From: Eutreptiella sp. 'Long Island Sound 2002'
Lineage: Eukaryota; Euglenozoa; Euglenophyceae; Eutreptiales; Eutreptiaceae
Direction of reading: 5' to 3'
NCBI GenBank assembly: GCA_964036045.1
Contig: OZ038390.1
Span: forward strand, 42,044,525-42,108,524
DNA length: 64,000 bases
Position 1 is the first letter of the stretch, and every line of letters starts with the position of its first letter. Positions 24,401 to 32,400 of this stretch are shown piece by piece. Position numbers and translations under genes: made by a program. The notes beneath the pieces are model-generated. The model was given only the letters and a program-made list of their open reading frames with translations, searched no databases and was not told the DNA's origin.

Positions 24401-24566
24401 TGAAACAACTTCCGGTGGTATGAGATGGGTACAACATTGACAATGAGTTGAGGAAAGTGGTGAGGTAGAGATATTAACACCTGGTGGCTTAAAGTACCCT
24501 TGACGTTCCCACCATCGGTGCAAATCCTTCTCTACATCCTTGGGATCATATGTAGCAGCAATGGGT
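276..24566 (-). CDS. VARS: Valyl-tRNA synthetase gene, 21 exons located, incomplete at both ends
   Basis: Class I aminoacyl-tRNA synthetase that charges tRNA-Val and hydrolyses mischarged threonine. Translating the minus strand and joining exons at GT/AG boundaries gives about 870 residues in the standard ValRS order: N-terminal [10 protein letters not shown] segment, HIGH-type motif (HLGH) in exon 2, CP1 editing domain with TTRPET and AHDPNDF in exons 6 and 7, CISRQLWWG in exon 10, KMSKS in exon 14, anticodon-binding domain in exons 16 to 19 and a C-terminal coiled coil in exon 21. Phases agree at every junction mapped. Not found: one exon between 12171 and 16104 and about 30 residues between exons 20 and 21. 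The 3' end lies left of position 1. The true start codon and any targeting peptide lie upstream of 24566 and were not identified. Eukaryotic ValRS can be cytosolic or dual-targeted, and this cannot be told here. Family assignment is secure; single boundaries are predictions. Confidence 0.95.
426..2644. other. ValRS intron, mostly repeats
   Basis: Between exons 21 and 20. It contains the foldback element at 1542 to 1936. About 30 family-conserved residues should come from a small exon here or from an extension of exon 21; I could not place it. Confidence 0.5.
1542..1936. mobile_element. Foldback element with TACAG(G)n ... (C)nCTGTA ends
   Basis: Begins TACAG followed by a 14-base G tract and ends in a long C run plus CTGTA. 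Inside both ends are head-to-head copies of AATTTCGC and GGGGAAAATTTCGCC motifs, so the two arms can fold on each other. It is about 395 bp, non-coding, and lies in the intron between ValRS exons 20 and 21. No transposase is visible, so it would be non-autonomous. Confidence 0.75.
2645..2740 (-). CDS. VARS: ValRS exon 20, 3' boundary uncertain
   Basis: Encodes RPDVHTVC and [12 protein letters not shown], aligning to the poorly conserved alpha/beta stretch between the anticodon-binding domain and the C-terminal coiled coil. The acceptor CCTTTGCAG joins NKE of exon 19 to RPDV in phase, as the family expects. The donor could be AAC|GTATGC (used here) or CCAA|GTGTTC 14 bases further on. Confidence 0.65.
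2741..4441. other. ValRS intron 19
   Basis: Non-coding as far as I can see. It holds C tracts at about 3494 and 4041, repeated variants of a ggtccgaacggaagtgttcg-like unit at 3540 to 3690, and the degraded foldback copy at its right end. Confidence 0.5.
4162..4433. mobile_element. Related poly-G/poly-C foldback copy, degraded ends
   Basis: Left end is TACAAG plus a G tract and right end is a C tract with interspersed A. Internal GGAAATTTCGCGG and GGGAAATTTCGTGGCC motifs match the 22-kb and 26-kb copies. The right terminal CTGTA is not seen. Its right end abuts ValRS exon 19. Confidence 0.55.
4442..4546 (-). CDS. VARS: ValRS exon 19
   Basis: Encodes 35 residues ([18 protein letters not shown] core), the helix in which the family usually shows I-x-x-I/L-R-x-x-R. 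The acceptor is GTATTCAG and the donor is AAAGAG|GTGTGC. Confidence 0.85.
4777..4983 (-). CDS. VARS: ValRS exon 18
   Basis: Encodes 69 residues with [17 protein letters not shown], the most conserved part of the anticodon-binding domain. The acceptor is TTGTACAG and the donor is AAACAA|GTGTGT. Confidence 0.96.
5344..5826. mobile_element. Foldback element, TACAG(G)n ... (C)nCTGTA
   Basis: Same end structure as the 1.5-kb element, with the variant internal motif GGGGAAAATTCCGCAC repeated direct and inverted. About 483 bp, in the intron between ValRS exons 17 and 18. Both arms carry several motif copies. Confidence 0.75.
5923..6069 (-). CDS. VARS: ValRS exon 17
   Basis: Encodes 49 residues with [11 protein letters not shown] and [10 protein letters not shown], anticodon-binding domain. 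The acceptor is TCTCTGCAG and the donor is TATTTG|GTATGT. Confidence 0.95.
6436..6584 (-). CDS. VARS: ValRS exon 16
   Basis: Encodes [18 protein letters not shown] and NAVRYG, entering the anticodon-binding helical domain. The acceptor is GTTTTTTTAG and the donor is TTGGAG|GTCTGG. Confidence 0.96.
6585..8161. other. ValRS intron 15
   Basis: No exon-like conservation found. Open frames are short and on both strands. Nothing else recognised. Confidence 0.4.
8162..8240 (-). CDS. VARS: ValRS exon 15 (79 bp)
   Basis: Encodes [15 protein letters not shown] and SYSVS, matching the G-x-D-A-L-R block after KMSKS. The acceptor is TTCTTTGCAG and the donor is TCAG|GTACGC; the single leftover base is completed by exon 16. 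Confidence 0.93.
8241..10769. other. ValRS introns 13 and 14 around exon 14
   Basis: Contains G-rich stretches at 8540 to 8600 and 9127 to 9143 and a CCAGCACCAGCC-like low-complexity patch at 8880 to 8940. No further coding signal. Confidence 0.4.
9468..9641 (-). CDS. VARS: ValRS exon 14 (KMSKS)
   Basis: Encodes 58 residues with [15 protein letters not shown], the second ATP-binding signature of class I synthetases, unchanged from consensus. The acceptor is GCGGACAG and the donor is GCACAG|GTGTGC. Confidence 0.97.
10770..10903 (-). CDS. VARS: ValRS exon 13
   Basis: Encodes [18 protein letters not shown] and DRLPFKE, the hallmark segment before KMSKS. The acceptor is GTGTTTCAG and the donor is AAGGAG|GTGTGT. 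Confidence 0.96.
11183..11249 (-). CDS. VARS: ValRS exon 12 (67 bp)
   Basis: Encodes [16 protein letters not shown] and LGWP, a strongly conserved class I element. The acceptor is GTCCATTAG and the donor is GGCCAG|GTATGT, leaving one base for the next codon. Confidence 0.94.
11377..11445 (-). CDS. VARS: ValRS exon 11 (69 bp)
   Basis: Encodes 23 residues beginning [11 protein letters not shown], the helix just before the [10 protein letters not shown] block. Sequence conservation is modest here. It is accepted because it is phase 0 at both ends, has good sites (CATTTTTAG acceptor, CATCAG|GTGTGT donor) and supplies the length expected between exons 10 and 12. Confidence 0.8.
12047..12170 (-). 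CDS. VARS: ValRS exon 10 (CISRQLWWG motif)
   Basis: Encodes 41 residues starting [16 protein letters not shown]. Most family members have His where this has Leu (WWGHRIPAW). The exon begins with one base completing a split codon, so the exon before it, not located, must end in phase 2. The acceptor is CATTTTAG and the donor is CATGAG|GTATTT. Confidence 0.93.
12171..16104. other. Long ValRS intron region with one exon missing from the model
   Basis: The sequence equivalent to the W-x-x-W-L...DW segment must lie here, starting in phase 0 and ending in phase 2, but I could not identify it. The stretch also holds the 15.6-kb minisatellite, poly-G tracts at 14370 and 15820, and minus-strand open frames at 14672 to 15231 (with WYNKKHIF and [13 protein letters not shown]) and 15340 to 15522 that look partly coding but match nothing I know. 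Confidence 0.5.
15604..15790. repeat. Minisatellite, unit about 22 bp
   Basis: About eight imperfect copies of AAATGGTTGGCCCAGGGGTT in the long ValRS intron between exons 9 and 10. Copies differ in the GG/GGG and TTT segments. Confidence 0.8.
16105..16236 (-). CDS. VARS: ValRS exon 9
   Basis: Encodes 44 residues with [18 protein letters not shown], the Cys-Ser-Arg block that returns the chain from CP1 to the catalytic core. The acceptor is CTCTCGTAG and the donor is GTCGAG|GTGTGA. Confidence 0.95.
17205..17745. repeat. Inverted array of ATTCGGAAAT motifs
   Basis: GAAATATTCGGAAATATT at about 17217 and several GGAAATATTCGGAAATATTC copies at 17597 to 17732 bracket a 350-bp spacer. The motif is itself nearly palindromic. 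It may be a further foldback family lacking poly-G ends. Lies in the ValRS intron between exons 8 and 9. Confidence 0.5.
17852..17905 (-). CDS. VARS: ValRS exon 8 (54 bp)
   Basis: The smallest exon located, 18 codons ([18 protein letters not shown]), equivalent to the G-x-x-R-F helix after the editing core. The acceptor TTTCTCAG and the donor GATATG|GTGTGT are both phase 0, joining cleanly to exons 7 and 9. Confidence 0.85.
18322..18446 (-). CDS. VARS: ValRS exon 7 (editing aspartate motif)
   Basis: Encodes [16 protein letters not shown] and a following 25 residues. The Asp of HDPND is the conserved editing residue in Ile/Val/Leu synthetases, so proofreading looks intact. The acceptor is CGAAACAG and the donor is TTCGCG|GTGTGC. 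Confidence 0.95.
18794..18974 (-). CDS. VARS: ValRS exon 6 (CP1 editing domain)
   Basis: Encodes 60 residues plus one base. It carries [18 protein letters not shown] and ends ELVDMEFGT. The Thr-rich TTRPET loop belongs to the editing pocket that removes misacylated Thr. The acceptor is TCTCTCAG and the donor is ACGG|GTGTGT. Confidence 0.95.
20064..20135 (-). CDS. VARS: ValRS exon 5
   Basis: A 24-codon exon containing [11 protein letters not shown], the start of the CP1 editing insertion. The acceptor is CGTTGTAG, the donor is TATAAA|GTGACG, and both ends are phase 0. Confidence 0.9.
20741..20835 (-). CDS. VARS: ValRS exon 4, apparent GC donor
   Basis: Encodes [19 protein letters not shown] and LELEK. 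The acceptor is GGCTTTCAG. The frame-correct 3' boundary is AAAAG|GCACTG, a GC rather than a GT donor, and joining it to exon 5 restores the expected spacing to VPGY. The exon identity is firm; the GC donor rests on alignment to the family. Confidence 0.85.
20989..21217 (-). CDS. VARS: ValRS exon 3
   Basis: Encodes 76 residues plus one base. VVVEQRL follows directly on ATQ of exon 2. SRHDLGR and [12 protein letters not shown] are typical of the Rossmann fold leading to CP1. The acceptor is ATCGCAG and the donor is GCAG|GTGCGA. Confidence 0.95.
21626..21801 (-). CDS. VARS: ValRS exon 2 (HIGH motif)
   Basis: Encodes 58 residues plus a split Glu codon. [14 protein letters not shown] contains the class I ATP-binding signature as HLGH, and [10 protein letters not shown] follows at the end. 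The acceptor CATCTTCAG and the donor ACGCAG|GTGCGG fit the reading frame exactly. Confidence 0.95.
21802..24480. other. ValRS intron 1
   Basis: Hosts the 1-kb foldback element, an 8-bp tandem repeat (GATGTAGG, about four copies at 24226 to 24264) and A/T-rich unique sequence. No coding signal. Confidence 0.5.
22152..23181. mobile_element. Large foldback element (about 1.03 kb), TGCACG(G)n ... (C)nCTGCA
   Basis: Left arm has poly-G and GTGGGAAATTTCGCGGAGACCC-type sequence. The right arm from about 23010 has a shared block beginning gtgcacgtgcagcaaaaaga and ends with a C run and CTGCA. The right-hand block is nearly repeated at about 27262 to 27440, showing a second copy of the same family. 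Located in ValRS intron 1. Confidence 0.65.
24481..24566 (-). CDS. VARS: ValRS exon 1 of those located (N-terminal catalytic core)
   Basis: Encodes the conserved entry to the catalytic domain, with [16 protein letters not shown] followed by [10 protein letters not shown]. The donor is CCAG|GTGTTA, leaving one base that completes a Glu codon with exon 2. The 5' boundary is uncertain. A TTTAACAAG acceptor at 24567 is the best guess, but the frame stays open upstream to about 24665, without an ATG. Confidence 0.8.
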
Positions 24567-26841
24567 CTTGTTAAAACATTCGGCGTGTCGGTGCAATACC
24601 ATTGGAATCGAGCCGCCGCCTTGAAGAAATGAAGCTTCGTTGGCACCTTTTGAATGTTGGCATGGTATCAACTTGCACCTCCTTTCAAATACAACAAGTC
24701 CGCACCACAAAGGCGCATGGTAAAGGATGCAAACCTTCAAGGGTAGACGTCGTTTATGCAATAAGAAGCATGTCATGGTTGCACCATTATTGTGGACAAA
24801 GGGCGGCGGTTTTGAACCAAAGGGTGCATTGTTTGGGATCTGACAAAAACATATGGCGTTGGCGATTGCTTGATGAGAACATGTTGTAATGAGACCCAAA
24901 CGAATCATGCTACGGCATGCTGCGGCCACTCAGGCAGCAGTGACTTTTGTGTGCACTGTTGTACGGTGGCCATCCCGTGGTAGAAAGGCAGGACACCGAG
25001 GCCAGTGTGTTTCTTTTGTTCTGGCCTACACACACCTGGGGACGTCCCAAGTGTTGTGGCTCTCAAGATCAACTCGGAAAAGTAAGATACAGTCACTCAG
25101 TTCTGTGATAGCCCCGGACACGAGCGGTCAGTGGCGTCAACACACAGTTAGGGGAACCGAAGCTGTAATTCTTAACGCAGTGATTAATGCAGCAGGACAC
25201 CGAGGCCAGTTTGATTGTGGGACACACCTGCATTAATGAATACAAGTCAGCATGATGTGTTTCGTTGCGTGGACCACAAAGCGTGCCCCAGTACCACAAA
25301 GACACAAACCTTCACTCCTGAACTTCGTTCCTGTCAGCACACTGTCTTTGTACCCGAACCCAGCAGCTGTCTTATTAGTGCTGTTCCGAACAGTGTAGCA
25401 ACAGTGTAAAAATGGGTAGGAACAGTGCAGAACAGTGTAAAGGTTCCTGTGCGTTTGGTACAAGCATGATAAGACATGGCATGCGTCTTGGACAGCGTAC
25501 TACGAAGGAATGCACTGTGCCCCCTGGAGTCCTTAGCAAAAAAAAAGTGCAGCTCAAGACAATGCAAAAAAAAAATACCAGCATAACAGACACACCAAAA
25601 TGAACATTGGAACAGTGTATGACCAGGACAAGGATTTTTAGGAACAGTGCAGGAACAGTGTAGCGATTTTTGGGAACAGTGTAGGAATAGCGCAGAGCTG
25701 CATGAGGAACAGCGCTAACAAGACAGCTGGTGCCCAGTTACACACATTCCCATGGATCATGAGGAGAACCCCCTCCGGATCCCCACCCATGCCTGCAAAA
25801 GGGGCCCAAAACAGGACCAGTGGGGCGGAAGTCCTGCATACTCCAACACATATGGCAGAATGCCCACATGATGCACTGATCACCTCAATGCAGATATCGT
25901 GAGGGAGCACATTACACACCTGTATGCGCTCATGCATGTGTAGTAAAAGGCAGACAGACTGCATGCTACACCAAAAGTGAACACCAGGTAACTGTGTGAT
26001 AGCACCCTTTAACCCAGCACAAGCGTTTTAAGCAAATGACCCAGTTTTGTCCAGCCCTCGCCTGCCCTATCTCGCCCTCTGCTCTGTGTTTCAAAATTCG
26101 ACAGCAGTCGTAATGGCAATCAAGCCCTCCGAAACTACGTTCGCGATTCTGCTTCACATGTGTTAGTTGGGATTTTTAGAAGAGTACAGGCTGAGGAATG
26201 AACTATTCTAGAGTGCCAAGCTCCAAACATTTGTGGCCCATTCACCTCACCCACATGCAGCACAAGGTTCTGGGGTGCAATCTAGAAAAAAATGTGGGCA
26301 TGACTTTCAGGAAACTTGGTGTAGGTTTGAACCTCAATAAGAAATCCAGACTGTTGTTTCATGCCTTGTATGAACTTGGGTCAGCTGTGTATGACGTTGG
26401 GTCAACAGTGTCTGGGGCACTGCCCATTTTATCGCACCAGGCCTATTGCCTCACTCTCATTCTGCTCTGTTTGGTTGGAGTGCCAAGAATGGGTGATGCT
26501 GCCTACAATAAGAGCAACTGTAAAGGTCGTGCATGGGTAATCAGGAATCTCCGTAGGCGAACTCCTTGATAACACATTGACCCCCCAAAACGATGTGTGG
26601 GAGCAAGTCATTTCACTTGCAGTTTTTATTGCGCTGCCTGTTGCTCTTGTTTGTGGTGGTGGTCGTCGTCGTTACTTCTTGAAAACAAAGCGGTGATGGT
26701 GGTTTTTGTGGAGACATGGTCCTGGTGAAAGGATGCCAAAAAAACCTAAATAACAACAACAACAACAACAACAACAGAACAAAAACCCAAACCCAAACCC
26801 AAAAAGTATGAAATGTGTGACACAATGGTCGATACAATCAA
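24567..26841. other. Upstream of the located ValRS exons, no gene named
   Basis: The ValRS promoter, 5' UTR and first exon or exons should be here or slightly further right, but none is recognisable. At 25378 to 25700 the word GAACAGTGTAG recurs irregularly. A plus-strand open frame of 123 codons at 26198 to 26569 has one hydrophobic stretch (CLTLILLCLVGV) and no known relatives. Confidence 0.4.
26747..26803. repeat. (AAC)n followed by (AAACCC)n
   Basis: About nine AAC units, then three AAACCC units. It sits just left of a foldback element. Confidence 0.8.
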
Positions 26842-27437
26842 TACAGGGGGGTGGGGTGGGGGATTTTGTGCCAAGTCAAATTCGCGGTGGTAAATTTCGC
26901 TGTGGAAAATTTCGCGGAGACCTCTGGATTTTGTGTGGTAAATTTTGTAGACACTCCCAGAAATGTTGTGGTGTGTAGGGCTTTGCGGGCTCGGTGAAGC
27001 TTACTGCTGGTACCCCAGTGAAATCAGGAACATTTGGGGAATCCTGCAGAACGGTGCAGCTCAGCCACTGCCCCTCTCTGTTCAACATCCCAATCAGACC
27101 ACAGTTTCTTTTTGTATGAGCCACGTTTGCCAGCGGACTGGTTTTGGGGGCAACCTCCTTCAAATGCTGGGCTAAATGTTGTACTTCACTTTGGGGAGCA
27201 GTTTCACAAACCAAAAACCGTTACATGAGACGTGGGCTGAATGAAATGGGAGGGCGTGTAAACATGCAGTGCACGTGCAGCAAAAAGACCCTCCCCACCA
27301 GAGTCCACAGTATCTGCCGCTAGTGTGCGGGACATTTCGCAGAGACCTCTGGATTTCGCGGGGAGAAATTTCGCGGCCAATTTGAAACTCGAACCTTCTC
27401 ATACGAAGTTGGCTGACCTCAAATCCCCCCCCCCCCC
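26842..27437. mobile_element. Foldback element, same subfamily as the 22-kb copy
   Basis: Starts TACAGGGGGG and ends in a long C tract without CTGTA. The left arm shares its TTTCGCGGAGACC and ACTCCCAGAAATGTTG sequence with the 22.2-kb copy, and the right arm shares the block around CCACAGTATCTGCCGCTAG. It is shorter (about 0.6 kb), so internal sequence differs or was deleted. Confidence 0.65.
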
Positions 27438-27502
27438 TCAAACCATGTAGGTTCGAAAAAGATCTCAAAAAGAGGTCACTACCAATCCTCCTTCAGTCAA
27501 GG

Positions 27503-27904
27503 CTACCAAGCCTTAGAAGATGCTTGCGCAAAAACAAAGCCACAATCCTTTGACCGTGTAAAAGTAGCTATTCCATCCACAATGGTGTTCCTCATACAAA
27601 AACACCCATGCAAGCTGGCACCCAATGCATCCTCATGCCTCGAAGCAACTGTGACTGAGATATTGTTGGACTGGGGCAAGGTTTGCCAGAGCTTGGGCCC
27701 TCTAGAATAGTTACTGGCAACTGGTGCTTCTAGGAGTGGAGCAAACAATATGACATGTGTGTTTGTTGGACCACATGGGAGACAGCTGAAACGGGGCACC
27801 TTTTCCAACGGTGCTAAATGTTTCTTGGCAGCTCGTTGGCTAGAATTATTTGGGGGTTGATGACCATGGGTTTGTGCCCACTTCTGTTCGGATATATTTT
27901 GCAA
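27503..27904 (-). CDS. Anonymous ORF, 133 codons
   Basis: Open frame with balanced composition and no low complexity, including CLPCGPTNTHVILFAPLLEA near the middle. No motif recognised. It immediately follows a foldback element. It could be an exon, a relic of a mobile element or chance. Low confidence. Confidence 0.2.
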   Translation of the reverse strand: MQNISEQKWAQTHGHQPPNNSSQRAAKKHLAPLEKVPRFSCLPCGPTNTHVILFAPLLEAPVASNYSRGPKLWQTLPQSNNISVTVASRHEDALGASLHGCFCMRNTIVDGIATFTRSKDCGFVFAQASSKAW

Positions 27905-28389
27905 TGATTGATGGTAAGGGTTTGTGAGATTAAGTGGACAGTTTGCATGAGCTCCTGCCCTTTGTAAGGTTTGATAAGAGACCGTGGCACATTACGAATC
28001 ATGTCCCCTCGATGCATTGACCAGGGGTTACGCCAAATCATAGGAAAATCGGGGGGAAACAGGGGGGAGAGGGGGGAAGCGTTGGAAAACGGCATGAGGT
28101 GTGGAATGAACAGGCAACAAATGCAATACACAGCAGGGCGGTTACTTCTTCAAAACCGGAGGTACAATTCCATTCATTCTAAAGCTCGATCTGCCAATGT
28201 GATGCTAGACGTGCACCACTTTCCATGTGAACGACGTCAATCTTGAGGTCCTTCGTAGAATGCAGTGTCCGTTGACACCACGTATCATCTCTATGCTGTG
28301 CATTCACAGTGCATGTAGCACGCAGAAGACCCTTCCTGCAGCCCATGTCTAGTTTACACATTTTTGCACATAGCATCCCTCAACTTGCA

Positions 28390-28530
28390 AGAAATAGTTG
28401 GTACAATTTTTCCCTGCGATTTCCCTCCAATTTCTCCCATTTCCCCCCATTTCCCCCCATTTCCCCCTGTTTTCCCATGCCAATTACTTGCCTTTTCCCG
28501 TTTTCCCCCGTTTTTCCATGCCAATGGCAA
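28390..28530. repeat. Pyrimidine-rich TTTCCCCCAT repeat
   Basis: Irregular tandem copies of ATTTCCCCCC and GTTTTCCC on the plus strand. No coding value. Confidence 0.7.
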
Positions 28531-28685
28531 AATTTTTTGGTTTTGCCTTTCGTTTCCATGGATTTGGAAACTATTAACCCTTGGTAGACACATGAACTGA
28601 CTTATTTGGACCTTTGTATTGGTCAAAAAAAAAAAATGAAGGAAGACCTACCCCAGAATACTCCCTATGTACATGCTGCTTTATC

Positions 28686-29462
28686 CCGGGGGGGGGGGGG
28701 GGGATGCGGTCGCCGGGATTGGCAAAAAAAATGCGGAAAAATGCGGGGAAAATGCTATGGAAAATGCGGTTTTGTTAGAATGGTGTATGCCCCTCGAAAC
28801 CCCTATGTTTCATCTCATCTTGCACGATCGGGCGCTCAAAGCATGGGCGGTATGATAGAACAACGTAGTGCAGTAGTTCAACTCAAGAATATCACGGACT
28901 AGGCTCAAAACCCCTAGAGGCAATGAGCTGCAGCTGCTTGGTCAGGCCAGACCGCTAAATCTCCGCGCTGCAAGCGGGCCGCGTGAGGTGCTCCCCCATT
29001 GACCTAAACCGCTGGGCTCCCAGGGGGGGGGGGGGGGGGTGTACCCCAACATACATACCTCAAAGTGATCCCCATGGCGCACTGATCAACTTGAATATAC
29101 ACAACTGGGGGAAAACTTTTTTCAAAAAAAATTGCCCATCAACCCAGGCTCCCATCAGCCAAGGTCCGACCAGGAGGTCCGGTTGGGGTCAAACTCCTTT
29201 TTTGTCTTTTTCGTCCATTTTTGAATTCTCCACAAAATTCTGAGTATTTTGAGTATAGACACATAGGGTCAAACAAAAAATTTTCCCCTTGCCGTCTGCC
29301 TAAAACAAAATCTCCGGCGCCTCAGGTGCCCACAAAACCCATTGTTCTCACAACTAACTGACACAGGACCATGCCACTAGATTGTTTCCTCTTGAACATT
29401 ACACTAAGGGACCTGCCCGGAAAATGCGGAAAATGCGGACTGCATCCCCCCCCCCCCCCCTG
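28686..29462. mobile_element. Poly-G/poly-C bounded element with ATGCGG motif arms
   Basis: Left arm is a long G tract, GATGCGG and repeated AAAATGCGG. Right arm is GGAAAATGCGG twice, ACTGCAT and a long C tract, so GGGGATGC faces GCATCCCC. A further poly-G run sits inside at about 29023. Same architecture as the TTTCGC family but with an unrelated internal motif. Confidence 0.55.
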
Positions 29463-32400
29463 TTTATCCCAACATCAGAGAGCATCTTTTGGGGGAGGCA
29501 TGCCTCCTCGTGGAGAGGCACTGCAACACCTTCTTCATCTCATACTACAAAGAAACAAAATCTAGAAACAATTTCACCATCAACGATAATAACTCAATTG
29601 ATAAGAACTCAATTGGAATAGCTTGAGGTGTGGCATGCAGTGCTACATGGTACTTTGTGAGCAGGCATTCAGTGTGTTCCACCCAATTCAGATTTTGCCA
29701 GTGTTATGAGGGTAGGATGTGTGTGCACGCTTACATGGAGGGCTGGGGGCCGCATGTGTCCTAACGGTATGCCATACCGTGGCATGGTACATCAAGTTGT
29801 ACGTTTGCTCTTGCAATCATGCCTCACGCTTCGCGTTTTTGAACTCGTCCCACAAGAACATGAGGAATGTGTGTTGTGAGAGAGCACAGCAACTTTTTTG
29901 TTGTTTGTCTATTTTTTGTTCTCTTGTTTATTTCCTTGATAATGTGCGCCAAAGCCAATTACCATTGCCCTGCGATACTTGGTGCGCATTTGTGGCGCAA
30001 CATAAGCACTCCCTATGTCGAGGCCCTTTGTGCATCACCTATTGCTGTTGGAAGCTCTGTATGATGCCCGGCATGCACTCAGTGAACAGGCATGGAACCT
30101 TGTTCGCACCAAGCACACACGACAACTGTACCCACCAGGGTACCAATGGGAGCATTGCTGCTTGAAGGGAAATGCGCTGTTGCGGCAGCCAAAACCGAAA
30201 AATTGGCGATATAGCTTGCTTTGCTCCCCATGTTAGGGCTCATGGCTACTGCTACCCGTGATACCTGCATATGTTGTGTTGGTCAGGGGTACAAGTCCAT
30301 TGCTTAGTGCTTGGTGTTTTAACTCAGCACATAATCTTTCAAGCAAGGACTTCGGTCACTTCAAGAGGTGTGTCTGCTAAGATGCAGAACTTGGGGTGCT
30401 CTGCATGATTCTCCTTTGAGGGCATCCGGCACTACCAACATTGGCAACCGCATGGCTGGTGCCGTCCCATCCCACTACAATCCCTGTTCACGAGCGCCAT
30501 CCATGTGTCTGGTCGCGTGAGGCCCAAGGAAGTATGGTATCAGTTTTACTCATGTGAGGTCATAAATCCCCCAACCTCTATCTTGACAAAGAGGCAGAAT
30601 AAAATGTTGCCGGGATAGTACCCCCCGCCCCCCTTGCAAACTCCCGGGTTAGCGCGCGACGGTCTTCCGGGTGGGGGGGGGGGGGGACGGTCGCCAAGTG
30701 ACGGTCTCCGGGGGGGGGGGGGGGGGAGATTGCAAGGGTATTTCAAGGCAAACTGTGGTACCCTCCACTGATGCAAGCAAAGAGAACACGTGTGAAGCGA
30801 CTTTCGCGTTGATGCCAATGTGCTTCATCCAACACAAATGTTATCAAGGATCCAAAGGAACGGTAAAGAACTTCTGGGTACATGTGCGGGCTGTGCCGGT
30901 GTTTGGGGTTGCGGAGCCATGGGGGCAACATCCGGTGACTCTGGAGACTTGGGTGATTCAACCGCCACGGCCTCTAGCCTTGAGAGTTGAGCACTCTCAT
31001 GATCCACCGGAGTGAACATCTTGGGTCTGAAGTAGCAACACAACACACCCATACAACGCCTTTGGAGAGAGAATATCACAGAACACACACAGGTGCTTGA
31101 TTTGAAGTAATGGGAAAAGCAATGCAAGGCCATGCGTAAAGCAGATGGGCAACACAAACCAGCACAATACATGTTAACTAGGAAAACATGGAATGGACGG
31201 TCTCCCGGGTGGGGGGGGGGATTGCAAGGGGGGGGGGGGGTTGCAAAGGGGGGGGAGGGGTATGTGCCTTCACACTGTGGCCTGCCCTAAACTACCATGT
31301 GAAATGGGTAGTGCACATGGGCTGTGATGGAAAGGTCTTTCTGCTGGTTGGGCTGTCGAGAAGCCTCCAGCTATCCCATTGATGATGTGATGCAATCTGG
31401 TCCGGCACGGTAAACCGCGCAGTGTTCTACGGCTTCTTTTGTTTCCTATTTCTCTAGTCTACCTCCGGTTTCTTACCTGATCCCAGTGTCCTTCCATGAT
31501 GGCGGCATGTTTCTCGGTGCTACATGCAATTCAGTAAATTTACCGGCTTAAAAGAGGGGCTGGTTCATAAAGGCTGATTGCTTACCATGTTGTACAGCTG
31601 GCGTCCAGTGCCATGTGTGAGCCATACAAAACAAAGAAAACACAGAAAGAGAAGAGGACGAGTGGGAGGGGGAGGTTGGTAGGGAGGAACAGTCTCATGA
31701 GGGGCTGGTAGGGGTGGCTGTCCTAGGGGATCCATACCTTGTTCTGTCACCTAGAGGTACTGGGGTTGTATGAGGAATGATAACCCCCCAGCCCCCTTGT
31801 AAATACCCCCCCGAGTTATTGTCGCCAAGCGATGCCCCCCACCCCACCCCCCAAGGGGGCGATGGACACCAGCGCAGACCAAACACTTATTGGCCCATAC
31901 GGTGCACAATTCATGGCAAATCGCTGCTTGCTGTTGGTTGCCAAAGGCTTTTGGATACATGCGGCATGCATAGATGCTCATGGTGTGAGGCACATGGTAC
32001 AAACAAGCAGAAATCTCAATACACTGCACCCATCCATCCATGTTTTGGTTGCCGCTACCGCTGAACAGGGACAGCATGAAACTTCCTCTTATGGTCCCAC
32101 AGAGTCTTAAACTGCTGCACATGTTACCCATCAGCGACAGGGACGGACAAGCTGGGTGCAGCAGGGTTTGCTGCAAACTGCTTTGTGCGTTTGGGCGCAG
32201 GTTTGGGCACAGTTGGTGCCACTAGCTTTGTAGGGATCCACTTTTCCTCTAGGACGTCCCAGGTAAAAGACAACTTCTCCCCAAAGGTGTTGCCTGACCC
32301 CCAGGTTCCCCGCGCAGACTTCGCCAGAACCACTTCACAGCAACACAGTACATAAGGGTGCAGAAAACCCACCATGTGACACTGCTGTGTTTTCTTTTGG

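Noticed and set aside
26785-26803. AAACCC repeat as plant-type telomere
   Set aside because: Only three units, and the sequence is AAACCC, not AAACCCT.
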